A stretch of 64,000 nt of DNA. Source: JAAFHZ01 sp964247085. GTDB taxonomy: Bacteria; Cyanobacteriota; Cyanobacteriia; Cyanobacteriales; Chamaesiphonaceae. The notes beneath the pieces are model-generated. The model was not told the DNA's origin and searched no databases. It saw nothing but the letters and a program-made list of their open reading frames with translations. A program made the position numbers and the translations under genes. The stretch is from contig CAXTSX010000007.1 in assembly GCA_964247085.1 (NCBI GenBank), positions 1-64,000 of the forward strand, read 5' to 3'. The stretch's first letter is position 1; every line of letters starts with the position of its first letter. Positions 1-7,962 of this stretch are shown piece after piece.

Positions 1-411
1 CTGCGGGTCACGCCGGAGGAATTCGATCGTCTCTGTCAGCTAAATCGCGACCTGCAACTAGAGTTAACCAAAGATGGAGAATCGATCGTGATGCCTCCGA
101 CAGGTGGTGAAACTGGAAAACGAAATATCAACATCGCTGCTGACGTAGTAATCTGGAATCGCCAAACCGGATTGGGTGAAGCATTTGACTCATCAACAGG
201 CTATAATTTCACCGCATTTGGGGGCAGAAATCCCTCGCCGGATGTTTCCTGGATCGATAAGTCGCGATTAGAAGGGATCGATATTTCTGTGTCCAAGATA
301 AGCAAGCCGGACACCATGAATTACAATCGGCCTCGATCGTCGAAAGAATTTATAAACCAGCGACTCACGACAGCATTCTTGTGCCGATCGATAGTGAGGG
401 TACTATGCTAA
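1..411 (+). pseudogene. Uma2-family (DUF820) protein, 3' remnant
   Basis: The frame is open from base 1, so the true start lies upstream. The text MPPTGGETGKRNINIAAD, followed by a Y-N-F / N-P-S-P-D-V-S-W stretch, is characteristic of Uma2/DUF820 proteins. These are PD-(D/E)XK-like putative endonucleases that are very abundant in cyanobacteria. Similarity stops near residue 95, exactly where a 38-bp sequence shared with bases 1002-1039 begins. The rest of the frame, to the stop at 411, no longer looks like Uma2: it lacks the V-E-V catalytic strand and the C-terminal half. I read this as a gene broken by a rearrangement at the repeat. Family assignment is good; activity is very unlikely. Confidence 0.65.
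291..328 (+). repeat. 38-bp direct repeat, copy 1
   Basis: This matches bases 1002-1039 at 36 of 38 positions and begins GTCCAAGATAAGCAAGCC. In one frame both copies read V-Q-D-K-Q-A-G-H-H-E-L. One of the two differences is silent (AAG/AAA), so the repeat may descend from coding sequence. It marks the point where the Uma2 reading frame loses similarity. Confidence 0.7.
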
Positions 412-456
412 CCGTTGATACCTCAATGCCCTCTCAATACCTCGATCGGGTGTTGA

Positions 457-687
457 TGGCTCGATCGATGGGCTAACTTTCTGGTCGATGTTAAACTGGA
501 GGCTGAAGGCGAAGCTGTCACCACTCGATCGATTGCCAACCACTTACTCACCAAAAAACTAGGCAATCTGCCCACTGATTTACAGGCGCAGATCGATGAA
601 TTGCCGCTCGATCGAATCCGCTCTCTCATCGATGCCCTGTTGGATTTTAACTCGATCGATGAATTGAAGGCTTGGCTGGTGACTTGA
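457..687 (+). pseudogene. DUF4351 (Rpn-nuclease C-terminal) remnant
   Basis: The frame opens after a TGA at 454-456 and ends at TGA 685-687. It reads through LLTKKLGNLP, a D-L-Q-A-Q-I-D-E-L-P-L-D stretch, ALLDF and LKAWL. That is the pattern of the DUF4351 tail found at the C-terminus of cyanobacterial Rpn-type (recombination-promoting nuclease/PD-(D/E)XK) proteins. The full-length protein at 41275-42129 shows the same tail (LLNRRVGN, ALDF, LMAWF). No nuclease domain and no start codon with a ribosome site are visible, so this is a leftover 3' end. Confidence 0.6.
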
Positions 688-1362
688 GCTGCTGGGTAAC
701 CCTAATGTTCGATCGATTTACTGCTCGTACTGCTGAATCTTAAAATTTGTGTATTTTGTAGTGTTCGATCGCTGTGTTCAGAAAAATCTGTTGAAGTAAT
801 GGAATTTAGGGACTCGATCGAATGGGTTTAGCTGAGCAGTAGTTTGAGTTAATGTTGGGTAAGTTGATGAGTGGGGTGTGATGCTCCAGGTTCTCCTATG
901 ATCCATTTATTTATCAAGCTGGCCTATGCCAAAATCAAACAGAACCAAGAAGTAATCTTTATGATACTTACGTTCTGATCGTCTACGGTACCTTCTGGCT
1001 CGTCCAAGATAAACAAGCCGGACACCATGAATTAAAATCATTGCTTCATAAATGTCTAATAGCTCTAAGTATGGATAGGCGGCTAGAATTTCTTATGGTG
1101 TCTGTCTGAATGCCATTAATGCATATTTCTAAAAAAAAGAGAGTATCGATCTAAAAAAAACGTATTACCTTTTTAAATAGGTGGAGTATGATCTGGATGT
1201 TAATAGTAATTTTATCCATTCTGATAAGTCAGATGTGCCTAGATTATGAATAATAAAAAAACGAGATCGGGTTTCTAAAAAAACTAATCAAGCTATTAAG
1301 AAAGCGGTCTAATCTTGATCATGGTAGCTATTAAGGTAAGATCATAAAACAATGGGTGAATT
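688..1362. other. Non-coding degenerate stretch
   Basis: About 675 bases with no supportable gene. It holds the second copy of the 38-bp repeat (1002-1039) inside a short frame reading V-Y-G-T-F-W-L-V-Q-D-K-Q-A-G-H-H-E-L. The end is strongly AT-rich (about 1130-1290, with several A runs) and may include the promoter of the peptide locus. No RNA gene or terminator was recognised. Confidence 0.5.
1002..1039 (+). repeat. 38-bp direct repeat, copy 2
   Basis: This is the partner of 291-328 (36/38 identical). It lies in non-coding sequence about 330 bp upstream of the first gene of the peptide locus. The intervening ~670 bp hold the DUF4351 remnant, so the pair could bracket an inserted or recombined segment. 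Confidence 0.7.
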
Positions 1363-2391
1363 GTGCTAATGTTTGATGCTACATACTGTAATCTAGTTGA
1401 AAAGATATTACTAAAATATCAGCAAGGAAAGATCTCATCTATTCTGATTTCATCGGAAATCCCTAATGAAGATATAGTCTCCGACGAGCATCTTTCCGTT
1501 GTCGATCGATTGCTAATAAGTCAATTTGAAAATGCCCGTTCTCGTGGGATACTAGCTACCCGACGAAAGGATTTGGATGCTGCAAAACGGTTCTTTGCTG
1601 ATGCAAGGTCTTTGCTAAATACAAAACTCCTCTCAAAAGAAGGTCACTTATGGTATCAATCATCCATGGATCAGGGCGAATCATTTCTCGATTGTCGCTA
1701 TGGTAATTTTGAACAGGCTCGTCAAAAGCTTTTTCATTCCCTTAGTATCGATCTAGAACTAGAAGATCACTATGGGCATCATAATTTAGTTCTACATCGA
1801 ATTCAGCAAGTCCACAATTTAGCTCGGGTTGAAGCCTATGACTCTCAGCCACAAAAAGCAATACGACTATTACTGGAAGTACTTAGCTATCTAGATGGCG
1901 AAGTCGACACTCTGTCAGTTCCGGGTACTTGGGGATATCGGCGAATTGCTTGCCAACCTGTAACTCATGTGACCGCAATGTTCCTACAAGTTGCAAGCGA
2001 AATTGCTTTAATTATGGCGGGACTGAGCTGTGAAGAAGCAGGCAATCTTTTTACTGCGGCAGCCGAAAATTTTTTAAAATTAACCAATAGAAAAAGCTGC
2101 CATCCCTATGTTTACCAATGGTTACTACTCAAACTTGACTACAGCCGAGAAGATCTTCATGTTTTTTTGAGTCGTGTTGCTGATTTTATTGCTCAAAAAC
2201 ATCATCCAGGTACAGGCTTGCTTTACTACGGTATACTGATCGATCTAGTTACTGTGTGTGATGAATTAGATACTTTAGTAGCTAATAAATTGAAAACAGA
2301 AATTGTCAATGATGTCATAATTAATCCTCAAAAAATATATCCTAAGTTTTTGTCTTTATTGCAAACTGCAAGGATTTGTCAATCAGCATAA
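1363..2391 (+). CDS. Helical-repeat (TPR-like) protein of the peptide locus
   Basis: 342 residues from GTG 1363; ATG 1369 (third codon) is an equally possible start, and neither has a convincing Shine-Dalgarno site. I do not recognise the family by name. The sequence is predicted helical throughout. It has TPR-like spacing around residues 60-150 (A-R-S-R-G-I-L-A-T-R-R-K-D-L-D-A-A-K-R-F, then Y-G-N-F-E-Q-A-R) and again near 160-175. No signal peptide, membrane span or catalytic motif is seen. It is AT-rich, like the precursor genes that start 238 bp downstream. From position I infer a role in regulating or scaffolding peptide production, but it could be unrelated. Confidence 0.6.
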   Translation: MLMFDATYCNLVEKILLKYQQGKISSILISSEIPNEDIVSDEHLSVVDRLLISQFENARSRGILATRRKDLDAAKRFFADARSLLNTKLLSKEGHLWYQSSMDQGESFLDCRYGNFEQARQKLFHSLSIDLELEDHYGHHNLVLHRIQQVHNLARVEAYDSQPQKAIRLLLEVLSYLDGEVDTLSVPGTWGYRRIACQPVTHVTAMFLQVASEIALIMAGLSCEEAGNLFTAAAENFLKLTNRKSCHPYVYQWLLLKLDYSREDLHVFLSRVADFIAQKHHPGTGLLYYGILIDLVTVCDELDTLVANKLKTEIVNDVIINPQKIYPKFLSLLQTARICQSA

Positions 2392-2432
2392 GCTGAGACA
2401 GTATTGCATCAATTCTAATCAGAAATTGCTTA

Positions 2433-2462
2433 TTGACTAGATTGATCGAAACAGGCTATAAA
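2433..2462 (+). promoter_or_regulatory. Putative sigma-70-type promoter of precursor 1
   Basis: TTGACT (2433-2438), an 18-bp spacer, then TATAAA (2457-2462). This would start transcription about 160 nt upstream of the first precursor gene, in the 238-bp gap after the helical-repeat gene. Based on consensus match only. Confidence 0.35.
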
Positions 2463-2629
2463 AAAAGCTTTGATAAAGGATAAAGATTGAGACATATTTC
2501 TCTGTGCCAACATGACCTGAAAAAAATATTTAAATCTATAAATATTTTTTGTTTTCTTGAGTAAAAATGTCTGTTAACATGACAAGAATGAATCTTATAT
2601 GCTCCTGATAAGCAGGAGGGGAATAAATC

Positions 2630-2953
2630 ATGAATGATCCAATGACAAGGCAAGAAATAGAAAGACAAATTATTGCTCGTGCTTGGCAAGATGAGTCATT
2701 CAAACAAGAATTACTATCAGATCCATTGGCAGCTTTTGCTAAAGAAAACATTAATCTACCTGAAGACGTAGACGTTAGGACTGTAGAAGAAAGCTCTAAT
2801 GTTTTTTATTTGGTATTGCCACCAAAGCCCCGTAATGCAGAAAAGCTTTCTTTAGATGAATTAAAGGATATTGCTGGAGGGGAAACCAGCCTTAACATAT
2901 GGAAATGCGGTAATGTGACAACAAAGGTTGACAAAAATACAACCACAAATTGA
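2630..2953 (+). CDS. NHLP-leader RiPP precursor peptide 1
   Basis: 107 residues with a strong ribosome site (GCAGGAGGGG) 8-12 bases before ATG. Residues 1-84 form a nitrile-hydratase-like leader (NHLP, proteusin-type; compare TIGR03793): R-Q-E-I-E-R-Q-I-I-A-R-A-W-Q-D near the start, D-P-L-A-A-F-A, F-Y-L-V-L-P, and the helix L-D-E-L-K-D-I-A ending in Gly83-Gly84. Cleavage after the double glycine by the C39 exporter at 7949 would release a 23-residue core. That core starts ETSLNIWKCGN and ends in a Thr/Asn/Lys-rich tail. Trp91-Lys92-Cys93-Gly94 is shared with precursor 2 and is the likely modification site. The leader resembles nitrile hydratase alpha but carries no enzyme. Confidence 0.9.
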   Translation: MNDPMTRQEIERQIIARAWQDESFKQELLSDPLAAFAKENINLPEDVDVRTVEESSNVFYLVLPPKPRNAEKLSLDELKDIAGGETSLNIWKCGNVTTKVDKNTTTN

Positions 2954-2971
2954 CTTGAAATCTGTAACCTG

Positions 2972-3099
2972 TTGTAACTGTCCCAGGGGGTAACGAAGAT
3001 TAGTCGTTACAGCGACTGTTTATCGTAAAAAATCCCATAATTGTTCAGGATTTTAGCGGCTGAAACTCATTAGATGATCTACCCCTGGGACAGTTACAA
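2972..3099. repeat. MITE-like element with 18-bp terminal inverted repeats
   Basis: TTGTAACTGTCCCAGGGG at 2972-2989 is repeated as its exact reverse complement at 3082-3099, enclosing about 90 bp with no coding capacity. AAATCTGTAA occurs just outside on the left (2958-2967) and across the right boundary (3098-3107), which may be a target-site duplication. A smaller hairpin (GTAACGA...TCGTTAC, about 2990-3010) lies inside. The arms are too far apart for an ordinary terminator. The parent transposon is not identified. Confidence 0.6.
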
Positions 3100-3305
3100 A
3101 TCTGTAATCGAATTTGATGACTTGCTTGGTAATTTTTTGACTTCAGAGTGCGGTTTTAAGGCTTTGAGTTTTGAATCAGCACGTTGTGTAACCAAGAATA
3201 TAAAAAAGCGAGTTTAAGCTAAAGATTGTGCATTTCGTAAAATTTAAATCACGGCTAGAATTAATAACAGTTAAAGTTAACTCACCCCTATTGGAGGAAT
3301 GAATC

Positions 3306-3599
3306 ATGAGTAATTCATTGACAAGACAAGAGATAGAAGGACAAATCATTGCTCGCGCTTGGCAAGATGAGTCATTTAAGCAGGAATTACTGCGAGATCC
3401 TCTGGCCACCTTTGCCAAGGAAGGTATTAATCTTCCTGACGGTTTAGAGGTTAAAGTTGTAGAAGAAAGCTCTAATCTTTTCTATCTAGTGTTACCAACA
3501 AAGCCCAGTAATACCGAAGAGCTTTCTTCAGAGGAATTAGAGGCTATTGCTGGTGGAGCTGTAAATGTGTGGAAGTGTGGTAAGACAGCGTTATCATAA
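3306..3599 (+). CDS. NHLP-leader RiPP precursor peptide 2
   Basis: 97 residues with a good ribosome site (TTGGAGGAA) before ATG. The leader aligns without gaps to that of precursor 1: the same 84-residue length, about 61 of 84 residues identical, and the same E-E-L-x-x-I-A-G-G cleavage motif. The core is only 13 residues, AVNVWKCGKTALS. Only N-x-W-K-C-G is shared with core 1, although the leader genes are clearly duplicates. The tail has therefore diverged while W-K-C-G has been kept, which points to W-K-C as the enzyme target. A MITE-like element separates it from precursor 1. Confidence 0.9.
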   Translation: MSNSLTRQEIEGQIIARAWQDESFKQELLRDPLATFAKEGINLPDGLEVKVVEESSNLFYLVLPTKPSNTEELSSEELEAIAGGAVNVWKCGKTALS

Positions 3600-3857
3600 T
3601 ACTCTCTATTTTTATACGTGCTATATCAATTCTTTTCTTTGGATTTTAATCTGCCCAGCGCATTTACAAATCTCAGGTGTTTGCTAAAAGTGTAAGCAAT
3701 AATTGACAGCTTGATTAAGTTCTGGCAAAAGATTTTTGTGGCGACTTAGTGAATTCAGGGCAAATAAAGTTCAAAATTGTATGAATTTAGATCCTTTCTG
3801 GTTCAGTATCGTTTTGTAGTTTTTATTTGTCCTGTCCTTTTCCTTGTTAATAGTGTT

Positions 3858-4985
3858 ATGACTAATCCACTCAAGTATTCAACACCCTTAGTGACATTTT
3901 GTAAGGACTCTTTCTCTAGCGGCATTCTAGAGCAGATCGACTCAATTGAGAGTTTAGTACCTAAGCTATCTGAAGTATCAAATCCAATCTATGAATATCA
4001 TTTGGGCTTACCTGAGCACAAAATCGATTTTGCCGTTGACTTAAACCCAACTACAAAAGAAAGAGAGATTATTGCCAAGTACTATAGTACTCTCTCTGAA
4101 AATAACATTTGGTGTCGAATTGGTGATTTTTGTGAGTGCTGGGCTGATCCCAACTCAGCTGTGTATGATAATGTTTATCATATTTGGCTAGAATTCGATT
4201 TGGATAAAAAATTTGATGGCGAGTTGGCTTCAGCGTATCCAGAACCCAGTTTCTTTTTTAGTCCTATAGGTATTGAAGGAGGCAATGATCAGACTAGTGA
4301 TATCTTTCGTAGTAAGAGACAATGGGTTGATGATGCTTTGGGGCTACTGATGGGGAACAGTCTGTCAGTATCACTAAAAAAAATTCTAAGTCACTGTTTT
4401 GCATCTCTGCCTTTAGAGGCAAGTATTTATCAAATAGGAGTGATGTTGCCCAGGGAATCTGAATGTCAATCAATAAGGCTATGTGTAAAAAATATTTCTG
4501 CCGATCATATTTTAAAATTACTAGGTGATTTGGATTGGCTGGGTTGTTTTGATGAATTGAAATCACTTTTGAATGATTTGTCTGGCTTTGTTGATGAGAT
4601 AAACCTTAGCTTTTCAGTCGAAAATGTAATCAATACTAAAATTGGACTCGAATGTTATTTGCATGATAGCAGTACGGTCGAATCTATTTCCAGATGGAGA
4701 CTTCTTTTGGAATATCTTGTTATTAACAAATTATGTTCTTCGAGAGAAGCTGAATCATTGCTTGCTTGGTCGAAATCAGCTGAAATAAAAGGAGATATAT
4801 CAAAAGAATTAGTTAATTCGCAAAAAGGATTGGCTTTCGTCCACCCTCATTTTAGAAGCTTTCTTATAAAAAAAATTAATCATATTAAAGTTGTCTATCA
4901 ACCCTGTATGCCTTTGGTGGCAAAAGCATATTTGTCAGCCAGCCATGTTTGGCTCTCTAATAATGGTTTGGTGACTGCCAGATAA
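3858..4985 (+). CDS. Unrecognised protein between precursor and radical SAM genes
   Basis: 375 residues from ATG 3858 (MTNPLKYSTP). The frame also extends up to a TTG at 3777, which would add 27 residues with a hydrophobic stretch; neither start has a clear ribosome site. I do not recognise the family. Visible features are an aromatic/acidic central part (H-I-W-L-E-F-D-L-D, then P-E-P-S-F-F-F-S-P), about nine scattered cysteines without metal-site spacing, and a C-terminal S-A-S-H-V-W-L-S. The protein appears soluble and globular. It lies between precursor 2 and the maturase, 44 bp before the latter. From position I infer a tailoring enzyme or leader-binding partner; no function is shown. Confidence 0.7.
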   Translation: MTNPLKYSTPLVTFCKDSFSSGILEQIDSIESLVPKLSEVSNPIYEYHLGLPEHKIDFAVDLNPTTKEREIIAKYYSTLSENNIWCRIGDFCECWADPNSAVYDNVYHIWLEFDLDKKFDGELASAYPEPSFFFSPIGIEGGNDQTSDIFRSKRQWVDDALGLLMGNSLSVSLKKILSHCFASLPLEASIYQIGVMLPRESECQSIRLCVKNISADHILKLLGDLDWLGCFDELKSLLNDLSGFVDEINLSFSVENVINTKIGLECYLHDSSTVESISRWRLLLEYLVINKLCSSREAESLLAWSKSAEIKGDISKELVNSQKGLAFVHPHFRSFLIKKINHIKVVYQPCMPLVAKAYLSASHVWLSNNGLVTAR

Positions 4986-5029
4986 GAGCGAAATCACTTT
5001 AAAGCCTTACTCACTCCAAGGAGATTATT

Positions 5030-6100
5030 ATGCCTGTAATTATTGAAAACAAAACTGTTACCGAAATCCTAGCTGACAATCATATCCATGTTGATAATAG
5101 TGGAAGGCTTGTGGGTGACAGTAAGAAAAATGAAAGCTTGATGAAAATTGGAATATCGAATCACAATCTTCAGCTTATTTTGATGCCTACGGAGAAATGT
5201 AACTTCCGTTGTACTTATTGTTATGAAGACTTTGCTATGGGAACAATGAAGCCTGAAGTAATAGCTGGGATAAAAGCTCTTCTTAGAGAGCGTTGTTCTG
5301 ATTTAAAATTTCTTAATGTTGAATGGTTTGGTGGCGAACCACTAGTTGCAAAGACTGTTGTTATTGAGATTTCAAAATATGTAAAGTCATTGACGTATTT
5401 ATATCCTTACCTGCACTATGTTGGCAGTATGACTACAAATGCGTACCTATTGAATTTTGAAACCTTTTCTACCTTAGTTAACTTAGGAGTGAGGAATTAT
5501 CAAATTTCTCTTGATGGGCCAGAAGAAATTCATAACAAAAGCCGATTGAGAGCTGATGGTGGTGAAACCTTTGAGACAATTTGGAGTAACTTATTAGCAA
5601 TTAGAAATAGTTCGTTGCCTGCCAAAATTCTATTGAGAATTCATGTGGCTGCCAACACATTTGAGTTTTTTGATTCATTGATTGAAGATCTGAAAAGAGA
5701 GTTTCTTCCCGATCCAAGATTCACGTTTGTCTTTAGACCACTAGAACACTTGGGTGGTGTGAATAATGATAATATTCCCGTACTGGACGAGAAGAAAAGA
5801 GAAAATACGATAAAATCTTTGCAAACCAAGCTATTTGGGGAAAAATTTGGGACAGAGCAGAACGTCACTGAATCTGAAAATTATGTATGTTACGCATCCA
5901 AGCCCAACTCTCTTATAATTCGCGCCAATGGCGATGTCAGCAAGTGTACAGTTGCTCTGTATGATGAACGCAATAAAATTGCAAATTTACAGCCAGATGG
6001 TACAATAAAACTGATTTCAGGCCGTTTGGCTCCTTGGGTTCGCGGACTTGAATCTTTGGACTTTGAAGCATTAGGCTGTCCTCTCACAAACCTGCCGTAA
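5030..6100 (+). CDS. Radical SAM peptide maturase with incomplete SPASM domain
   Basis: 356 residues; ribosome site CCAAGGAGA sits 7-9 bases before ATG. Residues 57-64 (CNFRCTYC) are the CxxxCxxC motif that binds the SAM-reducing 4Fe-4S cluster. W-F-G-G-E-P-L follows near residue 100, as in SPASM peptide maturases. The C-terminal part has Cys287-x13-Gly-x4-Cys306, the first half of a SPASM signature. It then ends 6 residues after Cys350 (G-C-P-L-T-N-L-P), before a full CxxC-x5-CxxxC. The likely role is installing a thioether or carbon-carbon crosslink at the W-K-C-G motif of the two precursors. The ending may be natural for its subfamily or a truncation. Confidence 0.88.
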   Translation: MPVIIENKTVTEILADNHIHVDNSGRLVGDSKKNESLMKIGISNHNLQLILMPTEKCNFRCTYCYEDFAMGTMKPEVIAGIKALLRERCSDLKFLNVEWFGGEPLVAKTVVIEISKYVKSLTYLYPYLHYVGSMTTNAYLLNFETFSTLVNLGVRNYQISLDGPEEIHNKSRLRADGGETFETIWSNLLAIRNSSLPAKILLRIHVAANTFEFFDSLIEDLKREFLPDPRFTFVFRPLEHLGGVNNDNIPVLDEKKRENTIKSLQTKLFGEKFGTEQNVTESENYVCYASKPNSLIIRANGDVSKCTVALYDERNKIANLQPDGTIKLISGRLAPWVRGLESLDFEALGCPLTNLP

Positions 6101-6345
6101 AGAAAAAATACAGCAGCAGTCTCGTTTCGATCAATGTGTACTCATAAATTTACGATCTTTTTTATTAGAGTTGTTGGGTAATAAGCACAAGAATTGCTAA
6201 AAGGCTTTCCCCGATAGGGTTTGAGCGATTTTCGCATTAAATCCTTGAAACACAATTCCTGTATAGGTTACAGGGATTTTTATTACTATTTCCCAACAGG
6301 TCTATTTAAAACTCCTTTGATTATCGATCGTTTTCGTTACACATT

Positions 6346-7962
6346 ATGCTTAAACTTAAACGCCAAATTTTCCGCGATGAATCTCTGGAAAGGCTGTCCT
6401 CGCCAGAAGCTCTAGATCAATTGATGAAGGTGATTAGCCCCAAAAGCATATTACCGATAGCCGCTATTAGCACTATCACTATCATTGGTGGAATCTGGAG
6501 CATCTTTGGTCGCATACCCATCACCATCCAAGGCCAAGGCATCCTCATCCACCCCAGCAACATCATCCCCCTCCAACTCAAAAGCGCCGGACAACTCAGC
6601 ACCCTCACCATCAAACCCAACGACGTTATCAAAAAAGGCCAAATCATCGGATCGATCGATCAAACCGACCTGCGCAAACAACTACAACAACAAAAAACCA
6701 AACTCCAAGAACTCCAAACCCAAAACCAATCCAGCAACACCCTCCAAGCCAAAGGCATCAACCAAGACAAACAAACCCTCGCCCAACAACGCCAAAACGC
6801 CACCATCCGCATCCAAGAACTCCAAGCCCTTGCCCCAATCTTGCAACAGAAAAGCCAGCAATCAATTCAACAACAGCGCCTGCAAATCAACGAAAAAACA
6901 GTCGCCGTCCGCTCCCTCAACCCCATCCTCAAAGAAAATGGTCGCGCCGCCCTCCAACAACAGCGCCTCAGCCTCCAAAAACAAATCCAAGCCTCCACCA
7001 GCCAACTCCCCATCCTCCAAAGCCGCACCAACAACCTTAAGAAACTGTTTGCCGAAGAACACGCCATCACCCAAGAAGTATATTTAAGTGCTGAACAAGC
7101 TTATCTAAAAAAGCAAGAAGAAATCGCCCAGTACAACACCCAGCTCAAAGACATCGAAGTTAAAGAAAATGATCTAGAAGAACGTTACCTGAACAACCAA
7201 AACCAAATTACCAAAAACCAAGCCGACCTCCAGAAACTAGCCCTAGAAGATACCAACACCAAAGAAGCTTATCTGCGCAATCAGTCCGAAATCGCTAAAC
7301 TACAAGCCGAACTAAAAGACCTGAATAGCCGCGAAGCCAACCAGTCCAAACAAAACTTCCAAGACTCTACCACCCGCGCTAACCAAGTCGCCGAACTTCA
7401 GCGCGAAATTGCCAAACTAGAAACCCAAATTGGCAGCAGCAGCGAAATTATTAGTCAACATAGCGGAAGAGTCCTAGAAGTTATCCAAAACCCCGGCCAA
7501 GTAGTTACCGCTGGTAGTAGATTGGCCACGATCGAAGCCGAAAACCCCGCCCAAGATTTAGTAGGTATCACCTACTTCTCCGTTGCCGAAGGTAAAAAAG
7601 TCCAACCCGGCATGTCCATCCAAATCACCCCCCAAACCGTCAAACGGGAACGCTTCGGCGGCGTAGTCGGCAAAGTCACCGCCGTCTCCCGCTTCCCGAT
7701 CACCAGCGAAACCGTCGCCCACGAAATCGGTAACACCGAACTCGCCGATACCCTGGCCAAAAAACGGGAAGGCTTAATTCAAGTGACCGCCCAACTCGCC
7801 CTCGACCCCGCCACCCCCAGCGGCTACCAATGGTCATCCTCCACCGGTCCCACTAACAAAATCACCCCCGGCACCACCACCACCGTGCGAGTCAAAGTCG
7901 AAGAACGCGCTCCCATCACCTTTGTATTACCAATCTTGAGGTCAGTCAGTGGTTTGGACTAG
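6346..7962 (+). CDS. HlyD-type membrane fusion protein of NHLP peptide export
   Basis: 538 residues. A short cytoplasmic N-terminus is followed by one membrane span (residues about 30-50, ILPIAAISTITIIGGIWSIF). A biotinyl-lipoyl-like strand segment with G-Q-I-I-G-S-I-D comes next. A long Gln/Lys-rich coiled coil spans about 90-375, and a second lipoyl/beta-barrel part starts at S-G-R-V-L-E-V. This is the layout of the adaptor in NHLP bacteriocin secretion (compare TIGR03794), which bridges the inner-membrane ABC transporter towards the outer membrane. The next gene overlaps it by 14 bp, so they are co-translated. Codon use is GCC/ACC-rich, unlike the AT-rich precursor genes. Confidence 0.88.
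   Translation: MLKLKRQIFRDESLERLSSPEALDQLMKVISPKSILPIAAISTITIIGGIWSIFGRIPITIQGQGILIHPSNIIPLQLKSAGQLSTLTIKPNDVIKKGQIIGSIDQTDLRKQLQQQKTKLQELQTQNQSSNTLQAKGINQDKQTLAQQRQNATIRIQELQALAPILQQKSQQSIQQQRLQINEKTVAVRSLNPILKENGRAALQQQRLSLQKQIQASTSQLPILQSRTNNLKKLFAEEHAITQEVYLSAEQAYLKKQEEIAQYNTQLKDIEVKENDLEERYLNNQNQITKNQADLQKLALEDTNTKEAYLRNQSEIAKLQAELKDLNSREANQSKQNFQDSTTRANQVAELQREIAKLETQIGSSSEIISQHSGRVLEVIQNPGQVVTAGSRLATIEAENPAQDLVGITYFSVAEGKKVQPGMSIQITPQTVKRERFGGVVGKVTAVSRFPITSETVAHEIGNTELADTLAKKREGLIQVTAQLALDPATPSGYQWSSSTGPTNKITPGTTTTVRVKVEERAPITFVLPILRSVSGLD

Noticed and set aside
2972..3099. The inverted repeat as a transcription terminator between the precursors
   Set aside because: The 18-bp arms are separated by about 90 bp and no T run follows; a transposable-element reading fits better.
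2630..3599. Reading the two small genes as nitrile hydratase subunits
   Set aside because: Only the leader-like N-terminal part resembles nitrile hydratase alpha; there is no metal-binding C-x-x-C-S-C site and both end soon after a double glycine.
6485..7087. A 200-codon plus-strand frame inside the HlyD gene
   Set aside because: It is a shifted frame of the GC-rich, Ala/Pro/Ser/Lys-biased coiled coil; the HlyD frame has recognisable structure and this does not.
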